A DNA stretch of 54,941 nt from Pseudomonadales bacterium (GCA_023300545.1 JALZVT010000018.1:1-54941); one strand, 5' to 3'; shown: positions 19,632 through 27,830, counted from the first letter of the stretch. Notes: a model not told the origin generated them from the sequence alone. Numbers and translations are program-made.

Positions 19632-21041
19632 ATGGAGAAAGAAAAACGAGACAATCAAACGCCAGAAAAACAACGCGGCATTGCCCGATCAAAAGGTTCG
19701 CCCTACGGCACTTTTGCTAAGGCGGATCGAGTGCCGCCGCCGCCGCCGATATTGGAAGAGGCCTACGAGTGGATCGAGTGTGACGAGATCGATCCCGCTA
19801 GCTATTCAAGCCAGGCCAGCCATGACTTAGAAGCTGCGCATCTGTGGCCTAGCAGTTGGCAGATGGCCTGTCGGCTCGAACACATCCCCGAAGTGGGCGA
19901 CCACACGCTTTACGAAGTTTGCAATCTCTCAATCATCATTGTGCGAGTCAGCGTCGATGTGGTTAAGGCTTACCATAACTCGTGTCTCCATCGAGGAACC
20001 ACATTGGTTGAAGGGGCGGGTAATGCCCGCTTTTTTCAATGCCCATTCCACGGTTGGGCCTGGAACCTCGACGGTACCTTTAAAGGCATGACGAGCCGTT
20101 GGGATTTCCCGCAAGTCGAAAATTCCGACCTGTGCCTTCCCCAAGCATCGGTCGCGTTGTGGGGCGGCTTTGTCATGGTAAATCCAGATCGCACGGCGCC
20201 CCCTTTCGAGGAATACGCCGCTCCGCTCACCGAGCATTTCGCTTACTTCCCGCTTGACGATCGCTACATCTCCTACCACGCGTCTCAAGTCATTGATGCC
20301 AACTGGAAGACGGTGCAAGAAGCCTTCTTGGAGGCCTATCACGTCAAGGCGACGCATCCGCATACTGTGCGTTTTGCCAACGACCAAGACTGTGCCTATG
20401 ACGTGTTTGGACCGAACGTGAGTCGAATTATCCAACCCATTGCGCTTCCAGCCGAACCACTGCTGAGCCGGACCAATGAGTCCGAACTCGCTGATATGGT
20501 GCAACGGATACTACCGAGAGAAGATCGTCAACCGGTACCTGAGGATGTTCAGGCGCGCGGGTGGTTGGCGCAGCGTTTCAGGGAGTCGTTCGCTCGTCGG
20601 TTCCGACATGACTACTCGAAAGACTCCGATGCTGAGATGCTCGACACTTTTCAGTATTTTGTGTTTCCAAATTTTTTCGCATTTGCAGGGCACGCTATTC
20701 CGATGGCCTTTCGGTTTAGGCCTTGGGAAAATGACCCCAATAGGACGCTCATGGAGGTCATGTTGCTGCACCCCATTCCGGCTGACGGCAACTATGAAAC
20801 GGCTGAGGTCTATCAGCTTGAGCCGGGCGCACCCTGGGTCAGCGCGCCAGGTTTCGAAATGTTCGGCATTGTCCTCGACCAGGATATGGCGAACTTGCCA
20901 CGCATACAGCGAGGGCTCCGGGCCGCTACCCACAAGAAGGTCCTGTTTAGTGATTATCAGGAGATCCGTCTCCGCCACTTCCGTTCGCGCCTTGCTGAGG
21001 TCATCCTAGAGCAGGGTGGCAAGAAAAGATCACCGCTTTGA
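19632..21041 (+). CDS. Rieske non-heme iron oxygenase, alpha subunit
   Basis: A 469-residue ring-hydroxylating oxygenase large subunit. The Rieske cluster motif is C118-x-H120 (SCLHRGTTL) with C137-x2-H140 (QCPFHGW). The mononuclear iron site is NWKTVQEAFLEAYHVKATH: E234-x2-H237-x4-H242, with the third ligand probably the Asp in IVLDQDMANL. It needs a ferredoxin/reductase partner, and no small beta subunit or reductase gene lies nearby. A run of five prolines follows the polar N-terminus. It starts a same-strand cluster with the TetR gene 13 bases downstream. Substrate unknown; an aromatic or alicyclic carboxylic compound is an inference. Confidence 0.92.
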   Translation: MEKEKRDNQTPEKQRGIARSKGSPYGTFAKADRVPPPPPILEEAYEWIECDEIDPASYSSQASHDLEAAHLWPSSWQMACRLEHIPEVGDHTLYEVCNLSIIIVRVSVDVVKAYHNSCLHRGTTLVEGAGNARFFQCPFHGWAWNLDGTFKGMTSRWDFPQVENSDLCLPQASVALWGGFVMVNPDRTAPPFEEYAAPLTEHFAYFPLDDRYISYHASQVIDANWKTVQEAFLEAYHVKATHPHTVRFANDQDCAYDVFGPNVSRIIQPIALPAEPLLSRTNESELADMVQRILPREDRQPVPEDVQARGWLAQRFRESFARRFRHDYSKDSDAEMLDTFQYFVFPNFFAFAGHAIPMAFRFRPWENDPNRTLMEVMLLHPIPADGNYETAEVYQLEPGAPWVSAPGFEMFGIVLDQDMANLPRIQRGLRAATHKKVLFSDYQEIRLRHFRSRLAEVILEQGGKKRSPL

Positions 21042-21054
21042 GGAAGGTGGACTT

Positions 21055-21738
21055 ATGTCTGAAGTTCGAGCTAAAAATATGGAGCTGCGTCGACAACGTA
21101 TCCTTGATGCGGCTCGCGAAATTATTGTTGAAAAAGGTATTGATGGGCTGACGACGCGTGGCTTGGCAGAGGCGGCCGGAGTGACAGCGCCGACCCTTTA
21201 CAATCTGATCGGCGGCAAGAAGGACATTATTCGGGCGATGGTGGTCCGAAGTGCTGAGAGTTTCAAAGACCGAGTGAAGCTTGAAGAGGCCAGCACAGCG
21301 CTCGAATGGATAGAGACAATTGTTCGGGCGGCCACCGATCCTGAGGACGAAGGACCAGAATATTTGCGGGCGATGATTATCAGCAGTGACCGTATCGCTG
21401 GCACCTATGCTGCCGAAGGCGATGGGGGTTCTGAGGTTTCGCGAGCAGGCCAGATCTCCATCGAGGTCCTCACAACTGCTTGCAAGCAGGCTATTGCCAA
21501 AGGGTATCTCAGAGGTAACATTCCCGCGAGCGAACTCGCGCAACAGCTTTTTATCTGCACGCGCGGACCGCAGCGCGATTGGTCTTATGAGTTGATAGGT
21601 ACTGAGGAGGCGACGCGACGGGTCAGGCGCGGGTTCTATCTTACGATTGCGGCTGACGCATCGCAGGAACTTCGTGATGAGTTGATCCAGCAGATCACCG
21701 TGGTGGACGATCAGCGACTACACAATATATCGAAGTAG
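21055..21738 (+). CDS. TetR family transcriptional regulator
   Basis: A 227-residue repressor-type protein. The N-terminal helix-turn-helix is clear: RRQRILDAAREIIVEKG, GLTTRGLAEAAGVTAPTLYNLIGGKKDIIRAM, with the fold ending near residue 60; the rest is a ligand-binding helical domain. The start ATG at 21055 is set by GAGGAAGG just upstream rather than by the earlier ATG at 21016, which overlaps the oxygenase gene. Gap to the oxygenase stop is 13 bases and to the next gene 14, so it is in the operon it probably controls. The palindromes at 19580-19604 are the likely target. Confidence 0.93.
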   Translation: MSEVRAKNMELRRQRILDAAREIIVEKGIDGLTTRGLAEAAGVTAPTLYNLIGGKKDIIRAMVVRSAESFKDRVKLEEASTALEWIETIVRAATDPEDEGPEYLRAMIISSDRIAGTYAAEGDGGSEVSRAGQISIEVLTTACKQAIAKGYLRGNIPASELAQQLFICTRGPQRDWSYELIGTEEATRRVRRGFYLTIAADASQELRDELIQQITVVDDQRLHNISK

Positions 21739-21752
21739 AGGAGGGGGTAGAA

Positions 21753-21947
21753 ATGCAACCTATCGGAGAAATTCTATTGAAATTCTTGCCGCTTATTTTT
21801 GCGGTGGGGTTTTTAGTGCCGGTGATTGACCAAGGGCTTCTAGCCTTAGGTTGGCAGCCGCCATTTGCAGTGAGCACTTTTAACTTCGCGTTCATAGTTG
21901 CTGGTTTATGGGGGCTTTTTGCCAGCCTCAAGGGGCGTTGGGTATGA
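21753..21947 (+). CDS. Small two-helix membrane protein coupled to desaturase
   Basis: A 64-residue protein with two predicted membrane helices (about residues 9-30 and 42-60) and a basic C-terminus. A very strong ribosome site, GAGGAGGGGG, lies just upstream. Its TGA overlaps the ATG of the desaturase gene in ATGA, so the two are probably translated together. I do not recognise a family. It may be an accessory subunit of the desaturase, but that is inference from the coupling. Confidence 0.75.
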   Translation: MQPIGEILLKFLPLIFAVGFLVPVIDQGLLALGWQPPFAVSTFNFAFIVAGLWGLFASLKGRWV

Positions 21948-22834
21948 GTGTGCAAGGTGCGGAGATATTGCCGGACAACCTTTCTGAGCTCTCTGATGCC
22001 GAGATCATGTCGCTCGAGCGCGCGATTGTTCGTAAGCACAGTGGCATGTTCCCATGGATTGTTGTGACCTGGGCATTCGCAAACGTTGTTTGCTGGCTGA
22101 TACTGTGGGCGCTTGTGCTCACCGGGTTGGTGCCTCTGTGGCTGGGTTTTCTCGCTGCAACCATCAATCTCACACTGGTCTATTTGCCAACCCATGATGC
22201 TCAGCACAATGTGATCGCACGACCCGGGCAGAAACTGCGCTGGCTCAACGAACTGGTTGGGCATGCCACCAGCTGGATGATCGCCACACCCTTCAACGCG
22301 TTGCGTTACACCCACTTTGAGCACCACAAGCACGCTAATGATGCTGAGCTTGATCCCGACATGAGTACGCATGCCGCGGGGCCCTGGTCGGCCATCTGGA
22401 AAAGTGTGCAAGGGCGTCAACCTACAGGCAGGCGTGTCCTTGATTACGTTGACACCCTGCAACGGTTGGGGCGTACCGATATTGTTGTGCTCGCCGGGGT
22501 CTATCGGCTTGGTTTTTTCACGATACTATTTTCGCTGGCTTGGTCTGGCTTTGCGCTTGAAGGATTTTTTCTCTGGTGGCTACCGCTCCACCTGGCTGCC
22601 ACCCATCAGGATTTCTTCTTGTCTTGGGCGCCACACAATCCAAATTTAAGCAAAGGCCGCTACCGTGACACGCGTAGTTGGAAGTCAAGTGTCGGGAATA
22701 TTTTCTCGATGGGCATGCAATATCACACCGTGCACCACCTTTACCCGTATATTCCTCTAGATCGGACGCCAGCTGCGTATCGAGAAATGCGTCCTCTGTT
22801 GCTTGCCCGTGGGGTGGAAACGGGAGGGCTTTAA
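21944..22834 (+). CDS. Membrane fatty-acid desaturase/hydroxylase superfamily protein
   Basis: A 296-residue membrane protein of the histidine-box di-iron desaturase superfamily. The three boxes are H84-DAQ-H88, HFEHH at 124-128 and HTVHH near residue 260. Hydrophobic segments around 38-60, 65-80, 190-205 and 215-230 place it in the inner membrane. It uses O2 to introduce a double bond or a hydroxyl group in an acyl chain, carotenoid or related lipid; which one cannot be told. Start codon overlaps the stop of the small membrane protein gene. Needs an electron donor not present in the window. Confidence 0.88.
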   Translation: MSVQGAEILPDNLSELSDAEIMSLERAIVRKHSGMFPWIVVTWAFANVVCWLILWALVLTGLVPLWLGFLAATINLTLVYLPTHDAQHNVIARPGQKLRWLNELVGHATSWMIATPFNALRYTHFEHHKHANDAELDPDMSTHAAGPWSAIWKSVQGRQPTGRRVLDYVDTLQRLGRTDIVVLAGVYRLGFFTILFSLAWSGFALEGFFLWWLPLHLAATHQDFFLSWAPHNPNLSKGRYRDTRSWKSSVGNIFSMGMQYHTVHHLYPYIPLDRTPAAYREMRPLLLARGVETGGL

Positions 22835-22962
22835 CAGGTGTTTTCGACGCTTTGGCTCTGGTGCAAGTCCAAAGTAAAAGTTGGGAGATGTTTGTAGAAC
22901 ACTATGTCAATTTTATTAACAATAAAACAAAATAGTAGGTACGTTCTCAACGCATTTGTCTC

Positions 22963-23652
22963 ATGAAGTTTTCAGCACTACCCTATCAGTTGTTTAATTG
23001 GGTGCCGTTTTGCGACGTTTCCACCGTGTATGTACTCAACTGCACGGCAGGTGATAACGCAAACAAAAACAACGCGGGCTTGATCATTAGGCAACTCTCA
23101 GCGCAGGCGCTGCTCAAGCTAACAGCAGGCGCGGTCGATTTTACGGCGGAAGACGCTCGTAAGCTTGCGAAGACCGCAAACTGTCTCGCCGCATTCATCG
23201 ACGATCGATTGGTTGGCTACGCCTGGTTCCGGGGCGGCCACATTCCGGCGGACATGAACACCCCCGGAGCGCCGTTTCGAGGCTTCGATCTAGAGCTAGG
23301 CGAGGCTGCGCAATATCTCTTTAAGGTCTATGTTGATGAGCAATATCGGGGCTACCGAATCAACCAGTTCTTGTGCCAGGCGCTTGCCCGCCGAGTCGCT
23401 GCGCAGGGGCAAGAGCTGCTGGTTACTCTAACTGCCTGGGACAATGTAGCGTTTCGTAAAAGTGCGGAGCGAATGGGATTCAAAAGTATTGGCCAGTGCG
23501 TTGAATGGACTTTCAAGACGAAGAGCTTCTACCTTTTCGCCAAAGAGGAAGCGTCTGTGGCGCGATATGCAGCGCCGTACTCTGTCGGAGGAAGGCGGCG
23601 GCATGATGACAGGCGCAGGTGGTCATCCCAGACTCACTTCAGGCCTTTGTAA
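22963..23652 (+). CDS. GNAT family N-acetyltransferase
   Basis: A 229-residue protein with the acetyl-CoA fold: YLFKVYVDEQYRGYRINQFLCQ (strand, then the R/Q-x-x-G/A-type loop as YRGYRINQF), followed by VTLTAWDNVAFRKSAERMGFKSIG, the C-terminal GNAT motif. The last 30 residues are basic and unusual for the family and may be disordered. A 128-base gap separates it from the desaturase gene, and it contains the inverted repeat TTTTATT-AAC-AATAAAA (22911-22927). Substrate unknown. Convergent with the TauD-type gene. Confidence 0.78.
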   Translation: MKFSALPYQLFNWVPFCDVSTVYVLNCTAGDNANKNNAGLIIRQLSAQALLKLTAGAVDFTAEDARKLAKTANCLAAFIDDRLVGYAWFRGGHIPADMNTPGAPFRGFDLELGEAAQYLFKVYVDEQYRGYRINQFLCQALARRVAAQGQELLVTLTAWDNVAFRKSAERMGFKSIGQCVEWTFKTKSFYLFAKEEASVARYAAPYSVGGRRRHDDRRRWSSQTHFRPL

Positions 23653-23677
23653 CCTAGTGGTCCGGTTTGCTGCCGCC

Positions 23678-24592
23678 TTAAGCTGGCCGCTCTGACCCAA
23701 GCACAGACACTCGTTCGCCATACCTTGAATGTGGATAGTAATCCCACACCGCGTGGTGTTGCGTGCAGCGATTATCCCAAAACGTAATCGTGCCTGGCTG
23801 CCATTCGACTCGGCAATACAGCTTTGGCGTAGAATCAATGTGGCGGAACAGCATATCGAGTAGCGCTGCTGATTCGTTGGCCGCCAGTCCCTTGATGCGA
23901 GTTGTGAAACCGCTGTTGACGTAGAGAACTTTGCGGCCAGTTTCTGGATGAGTGGTAATGACGGGATGGGTGGAGCGGGGATAGCCCCCTTCGGGAGGTG
24001 TCGATTTGTAGGCGCCAATGTAGGGCTTTGCGCCGTCATGTATCGCTTCGAGTCCGTCCAAAAAATTCTTCATGGGGTCGGACAGCAGGTCGTAGGCCAG
24101 ATACATGTCGGCAAACAGCGTGTCGCCGCCGCCACACTCAGGCGTTTGCGTTATGTAGAGCATTGATCCCAATGGCGGGATAGGATCGCAGGTCACGTCG
24201 GTGTGCCAGGCATCGCCTGCGGTGTATGGGGAATCGCCGGTGGTCTTTACCTTCAGTATTTCCGGATCTTCGTTGGCGGCTCGATTGTTCTGGGTTGCTG
24301 TGGCTGTGGTCGTGGCCTGGGCTTTTGGCAAATTCATTGGGTGCACGTGCAGCTGACCAAAGTGGCTGGCGATGGCTTTGTGCTGGGTTCGGTCGATGTG
24401 TTGATCTCGAAACACCAGTAATTTCCAATCGCTCCACGCCTTGTGTAAGTCTTGCACAACAGAATCTGCGAGTGGTTGGCTAAGATCCAAGCCGAGTACT
24501 TGGGCGCCAATATGTGGTGTCAGTGTTTTGATCTCGAAGGATGCGTACTCGCGATTAAGTGTGAGGGGCGCGGTAGTTGTGCGGATGTTCAT
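23678..24592 (-). CDS. TauD/TfdA family alpha-ketoglutarate-dependent dioxygenase
   Basis: A 304-residue Fe(II)/2-oxoglutarate oxygenase. It starts with the family strand IKTLTPHIGAQVLGLDLS and LLVFRDQHI. Metal ligands are H130-x-D132 (DAWHTDVTCD) and the distal His in QHHAVWDYYPHSRYGERV, whose Arg binds 2-oxoglutarate. A short Thr/Ala-rich insert (about residues 92-100) precedes the iron site. It likely oxidises a sulfonate, sulfate ester or aryl-ether, cleaving it after hydroxylation. Only two bases separate it from the upstream enoyl-CoA hydratase gene on the same strand, so they form an operon. No signal peptide. Confidence 0.92.
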   Translation of the reverse strand: MNIRTTTAPLTLNREYASFEIKTLTPHIGAQVLGLDLSQPLADSVVQDLHKAWSDWKLLVFRDQHIDRTQHKAIASHFGQLHVHPMNLPKAQATTTATATQNNRAANEDPEILKVKTTGDSPYTAGDAWHTDVTCDPIPPLGSMLYITQTPECGGGDTLFADMYLAYDLLSDPMKNFLDGLEAIHDGAKPYIGAYKSTPPEGGYPRSTHPVITTHPETGRKVLYVNSGFTTRIKGLAANESAALLDMLFRHIDSTPKLYCRVEWQPGTITFWDNRCTQHHAVWDYYPHSRYGERVSVLGSERPA

Positions 24593-24594
24593 GG

Positions 24595-25431
24595 TTAGCT
24601 CCGGTTGAAGTGAGGCTTGCGTTTTTCCATAAAGGCGCTGACGGCTTCAGCGTGATCGGGCGATTGTGTGCTGCGCATTAGGCGATCGGCTTCCAGATCA
24701 AGACAGGTCCTTAGGTCGTGGTTGATCGCACGATTCAGATTCTCTTTCATGTAGCGTTGAGCAAGCGCCGGACCGTTGGCAATTTCGTTTGCCATCTCGA
24801 AAGCGGTGGCTGTTAACTCCTCGAATGCGACGACCTGATTGACGATGCCGAGTTGCAGGCATTCCTTGGCATTAACGCGTCTTGAAGTGAAGAAGAGTTC
24901 CTTTGCAATAGCCGAACCCACTAGGCGGGTTAGAAACCAGCTCGCACCATAGTCGCCTGACATGCCGACGTTGCGGAAAGCCGTCGTGATAAACGCTCTG
25001 TCGGCCGCAATGCGGATGTCGCAGGCGAGCGCTATCGATAAGCCGGCTCCGGCAGCAGGACCTGGTAGTGCGGCGATTGTGGGCTTGCTGAGTTCATGTA
25101 GGCGTAGCGTGAGTGTTGCCTGTTTGTGTTGCAGGGCGCGTATCTTGTCGTCAAAGGTGGCAGTGGGGCCAGGTGGCGCGTCGCTGTTCGCCCCGGCTGC
25201 CATGCCTGAGACATCTCCGCCGGCGCAAAAGGCCGTGCCTGCGCCCGTGATGACAACGCAACCAACATCAGGTCGGGTGTCCAGTTCGAGCAGTGTTGCG
25301 CGCAAAGCGGGTGTCAGGGTGTCAGACAGCGAGTTACGCTTCTCTGGGCGGTTCAGGGTGATGGTAGCGACTCGTTGTTTTAGCTCACACAGCAGTTCGC
25401 TGGTACCGGTCTCTATGGCGGTTGTCGTCAT
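24595..25431 (-). CDS. Enoyl-CoA hydratase/isomerase family protein
   Basis: A 278-residue crotonase-fold enzyme. It has VATITLNRPEKRNSLSD, the oxyanion-hole strand AFCAGGDVSGM, ALPGPAAGAGLSIALACD and DYGASWFLTRLVG. The Glu usual in hydratases is replaced (Asp in MSGDYG, and A in the AGAGLS loop), so isomerase or another crotonase reaction is as likely as hydration. No signal peptide. First gene of the two-gene minus-strand operon with the TauD enzyme; the permuted Rieske gene is divergent across 69 bases. Confidence 0.9.
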   Translation of the reverse strand: MTTTAIETGTSELLCELKQRVATITLNRPEKRNSLSDTLTPALRATLLELDTRPDVGCVVITGAGTAFCAGGDVSGMAAGANSDAPPGPTATFDDKIRALQHKQATLTLRLHELSKPTIAALPGPAAGAGLSIALACDIRIAADRAFITTAFRNVGMSGDYGASWFLTRLVGSAIAKELFFTSRRVNAKECLQLGIVNQVVAFEELTATAFEMANEIANGPALAQRYMKENLNRAINHDLRTCLDLEADRLMRSTQSPDHAEAVSAFMEKRKPHFNRS

Positions 25432-25481
25432 CTGGCTTGCTCCTGTCCCCGAACCACCTGATCATTGTCCCAAATGACGGT

Positions 25482-25499
25482 AATCTCAAGTTAGAGATT
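25482..25499. promoter_or_regulatory. Inverted repeat next to the Rieske-like start
   Basis: AATCTC (25482-25487) and GAGATT (25494-25499) are exact inverted repeats with a 6-base spacer, directly before the ATG at 25501 in the 69-base divergent region. It covers the place where a ribosome site would be, so it could be an operator or an RNA hairpin. Inference only. Confidence 0.3.
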
Positions 25500-25500
25500 T

Positions 25501-26355
25501 ATGGGTAAGTGGGGGAGAGCATTCGTGGGTAATAACAGTCGACAACGCGCAGAGCCGGGCTCGCAGATTCCTCATGTGGGTACGTACCGACGGGCAATGA
25601 GTGTGAGTCTGGAGCGTATGTATGAGAACGCGCTCGATTGGGAGCATCTGCCGTACGTGCATGACAGCAGTTTTGGATCAATTAAGGTGCAGGACTCAGG
25701 ACGGTGGGGCTGGAAGGCGGCCTTAGTTGATTCGCGCGGGCGCGATTCTGTGATCGAGTTACGACTCGACCGGGAATCTCGGCGCTGGATCACCCGTAAC
25801 CTTGCGGGTGGCGCTCTCGGCAGCGAAATCTGGACCCACGTCTTTGTGCTGGGGGAGCGTTCCATCGAAATTGTGGTCGACTTCTTTGTGCCGGGTGTAA
25901 GCGAAGCCGATCGAAACAAAACCGGTGATGCCTACGCGCGGCTGTACCATCAACTCTACGATGAAGACGAGGCTATGATGCTCGCGCGGCAGCACGAGCT
26001 AGATCAGCGTTTTCAACCGAGTTCTGAAACCGCTGTGCAGCTAGCGCCGAGGTCAGAGCTTAGTTTGCCGCATAGTTTTGAGTTAGGTGGGCGCAAACAG
26101 GTGTTGCGAGAAGTTGAGGGGAGTTTGGTCGCGCACGCCGCAGTTTGCCCGCATCAGTCAGGGCCACTGACAAATGCTGAGTTAATCGCGGGCGAGATTA
26201 TTTGCCCGTGGCACGGCTACCGATTTCGACTGGAGGACGGCGTGCGAGTGAATCCTGGTGCTAACGGCAACGCAAGCGTAAGCCACTGCGCGTTGCGCCC
26301 GGCACCCGTTGTTTCAGAAAATTCTCAAGGTGTGCTTATTACGGCAAGCAGCTAA
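25501..26355 (+). CDS. Rieske protein with reversed domain order
   Basis: A 284-residue protein combining both halves of a Rieske oxygenase in the wrong order. Near the N-terminus E42-N-x2-D46-x2-H49-x4-H54 (ENALDWEHLPYVH) is the mononuclear-iron motif, and YDEDEAMMLARQ around residues 153-164 resembles the helix with the third carboxylate ligand. The Rieske cluster motif is C-terminal: C216-P-H218 with C235-x2-H238 (ICPWHGYRF). In ordinary oxygenases the Rieske domain comes first. The start ATG at 25501 has no clear ribosome site; M33 is a possible later start. It is on the opposite strand from both flanking enoyl-CoA hydratase genes. No signal peptide. Oxygenase activity is likely but unproven. 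Confidence 0.82.
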   Translation: MGKWGRAFVGNNSRQRAEPGSQIPHVGTYRRAMSVSLERMYENALDWEHLPYVHDSSFGSIKVQDSGRWGWKAALVDSRGRDSVIELRLDRESRRWITRNLAGGALGSEIWTHVFVLGERSIEIVVDFFVPGVSEADRNKTGDAYARLYHQLYDEDEAMMLARQHELDQRFQPSSETAVQLAPRSELSLPHSFELGGRKQVLREVEGSLVAHAAVCPHQSGPLTNAELIAGEIICPWHGYRFRLEDGVRVNPGANGNASVSHCALRPAPVVSENSQGVLITASS

Positions 26356-26363
26356 CGCGAGGG

Positions 26364-27200
26364 TTAGTTGCCCGTAAACTCTGGAACCGTTTTCTCCAAG
26401 TACGCTTTTATTGCGCGGGTTCGGTCCTCCGTTTGCTGGGTGAAAATATTCTGATCACTGTCCATGTGCATAATCGCGTTGCCGAGTGGAGCAGATAGCG
26501 AGTTAATGGAGCGCTTGATCATCTGTGCGGCAACAGGGGGCTTTGCGGCGTAATGTTTCGCAAGGTCGAACGCGGTGCTTTGTAGGTCGGTAGGGTTCAC
26601 CAGTTCATCCAGTACGCCCCAATCGAGTAGTGTTTTTGCAGATATTCGTTCTCCGCCCACGACGAGACGTTTGGCGCGCGCAGGGCCGACAAGGTCGACA
26701 ATCAGAGGCAAGCTTTTCCACATCAGGTTTACGCCGATGTCTATTTCTGGGTATTGCATAAAGCAGTTAGACGCGCCGATACGAAAGTCCATTGCGGTGG
26801 CGAGGCAGGCACCGCCGCCCATCGCAGCGCCGTTCCAGGCTGCAATCGTAATCTGGTCGATCCCCAATACGGCCTGAATGGCGCGCTCGCCGATGCGACT
26901 TTTGCGGCGGCGTAACGCGAGACTGCCCTGATATTCGTCGCCTGGGTCTGTTAGGTCTGCGCCACTGGAAAAATGTTTGCCCTGACCCGTAAAAATGACG
27001 GCGCGTGTTTGTTCGTCGTCGCGCAACGCAAGGGCGAGTGTTTCGATGTCGTGCAGGTGTTCGTAGTTCAAAGCATTTGCGACTTCAGGTCGAGCGAACT
27101 CGATACGCACTATGTGGCTCGTCGAGGTGTAATCGCTGGCGGGCAGATTGCTGATGTGCAGATGTTTGAGTTGCAGGTTTGCAACCGAGAGGCTGGTCAT
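26364..27200 (-). CDS. Enoyl-CoA hydratase/isomerase family protein (second copy)
   Basis: A 278-residue crotonase-fold enzyme. The fold landmarks are IVRIEFARPEVANALN, HFSSGADLTD (oxyanion hole), IAAWNGAAMGGGACLATAMDFRI and WKSLPLIVDLVG. The N-terminal 30 residues before IVRIEF are longer than usual and resemble an added strand. The catalytic acid positions are not obviously Glu, so the exact reaction cannot be read. It is convergent with the permuted Rieske gene (8 bases apart) and follows the VOC gene on the same strand after 64 bases, so it may share its transcript. Low identity to the copy at 24595. Confidence 0.88.
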   Translation of the reverse strand: MTSLSVANLQLKHLHISNLPASDYTSTSHIVRIEFARPEVANALNYEHLHDIETLALALRDDEQTRAVIFTGQGKHFSSGADLTDPGDEYQGSLALRRRKSRIGERAIQAVLGIDQITIAAWNGAAMGGGACLATAMDFRIGASNCFMQYPEIDIGVNLMWKSLPLIVDLVGPARAKRLVVGGERISAKTLLDWGVLDELVNPTDLQSTAFDLAKHYAAKPPVAAQMIKRSINSLSAPLGNAIMHMDSDQNIFTQQTEDRTRAIKAYLEKTVPEFTGN

Positions 27201-27264
27201 GAGGCTCCGGAGGGTTTGGATCTGGAGCTATCGTACTAAAGTGCCACCCGAAGAGCGCGTTGGG

Positions 27265-27636
27265 TTAGGCAGATTCGTCGATGTTGTTGGTGAATTGGTC
27301 GAGGTAGAAAAGGTTGTTGTCGGGGTCGCTGATCATCGCCATGTAACCACCCCAGGGTTGCTTTTCGGGTTGGGTGACAAAGGTGATGCGGTCTTTCAAT
27401 TCGCGATGCGCGGCATCGAGGTCAACCACGGTGAGGCCAATGCCGGTGTGCCGGCCTATCAATTCTTGTTGATCGGTTTCTACGATCGCCAGTTGAGCGC
27501 CTGGAGTCGCGAACGAGGCGTAGCGAAATTCTTCGTCAGCAAAAATTAGCGGCAGGCCCAAATCGGCCTGATAGAAGTCCAGCGCCTTCTGGAAGTTGCT
27601 GACAAAAATGTTGACATAGCCCGTGCCGATTTCCAT
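27265..27636 (-). CDS. VOC/glyoxalase family protein
   Basis: A 123-residue single-domain-repeat protein of the vicinal oxygen chelate fold: GYVNIFVSNFQKALDFYQADLGLP, then YASFATPGAQLAIVE, HTGIGLTVVDLDAAHREL and MAMISDPDNNLFYLDQ. Metal-ligand positions are partly kept (H63 in GRHTGIGL, and a Glu/Asp at the end is not certain). It may be a lyase, isomerase, dioxygenase or resistance protein. It lies at the start of the minus-strand pair with the enoyl-CoA hydratase gene. Confidence 0.85.
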   Translation of the reverse strand: MEIGTGYVNIFVSNFQKALDFYQADLGLPLIFADEEFRYASFATPGAQLAIVETDQQELIGRHTGIGLTVVDLDAAHRELKDRITFVTQPEKQPWGGYMAMISDPDNNLFYLDQFTNNIDESA

Positions 27637-27735
27637 AGCCGTTCAGTCTTGCTGGGGTGGGGCGATGGTAGCGCACGCGGCCCAGTAAAAGTGTGACGGG
27701 CTCATTCTTAGCTGGTGGTTAAGGCATTGGCGGCC

Positions 27736-27767
27736 AAAAAAAAGCAGGTCGGGCTGAGCCACGACCT
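27736..27767 (-). terminator. Minus-strand terminator without an obvious gene in front of it
   Basis: On the minus strand a 9-bp stem with one bulge (AGGTCG paired with CGACCT, then GGC with GCC inside) runs into eight U residues. The nearest minus-strand gene in front of it would be beyond 28140, where none exists; downstream comes the VOC gene. It could end a small RNA or act as an attenuator in the VOC leader. Confidence 0.55.
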
Positions 27768-27784
27768 ACTAGGAGGGGTTAGGA

Positions 27785-27830
27785 GAGGGGTGCCGAAAGT
27801 GGGGAGGGGGAGGAGTATTCGGCACCCCTC
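27785..27830. repeat. 13-bp perfect inverted repeat
   Basis: GAGGGGTGCCGAA (27785-27797) and TTCGGCACCCCTC (27818-27830) flank a 20-base purine-rich loop. No T tract follows on the plus strand. It may fold as a long hairpin in either transcript. Confidence 0.6.

Noticed and set aside
21695-22462. A 255-codon minus-strand open frame opposite the desaturase gene
   Set aside because: It is antisense to the desaturase and the small membrane protein, which have histidine boxes and a strong ribosome site.
22911-22927. Inverted repeat TTTTATT-AAC-AATAAAA taken as a terminator after the desaturase gene
   Set aside because: The stem is all A/T and the flanks give no T tract on the plus strand, so it is too weak to call a terminator.
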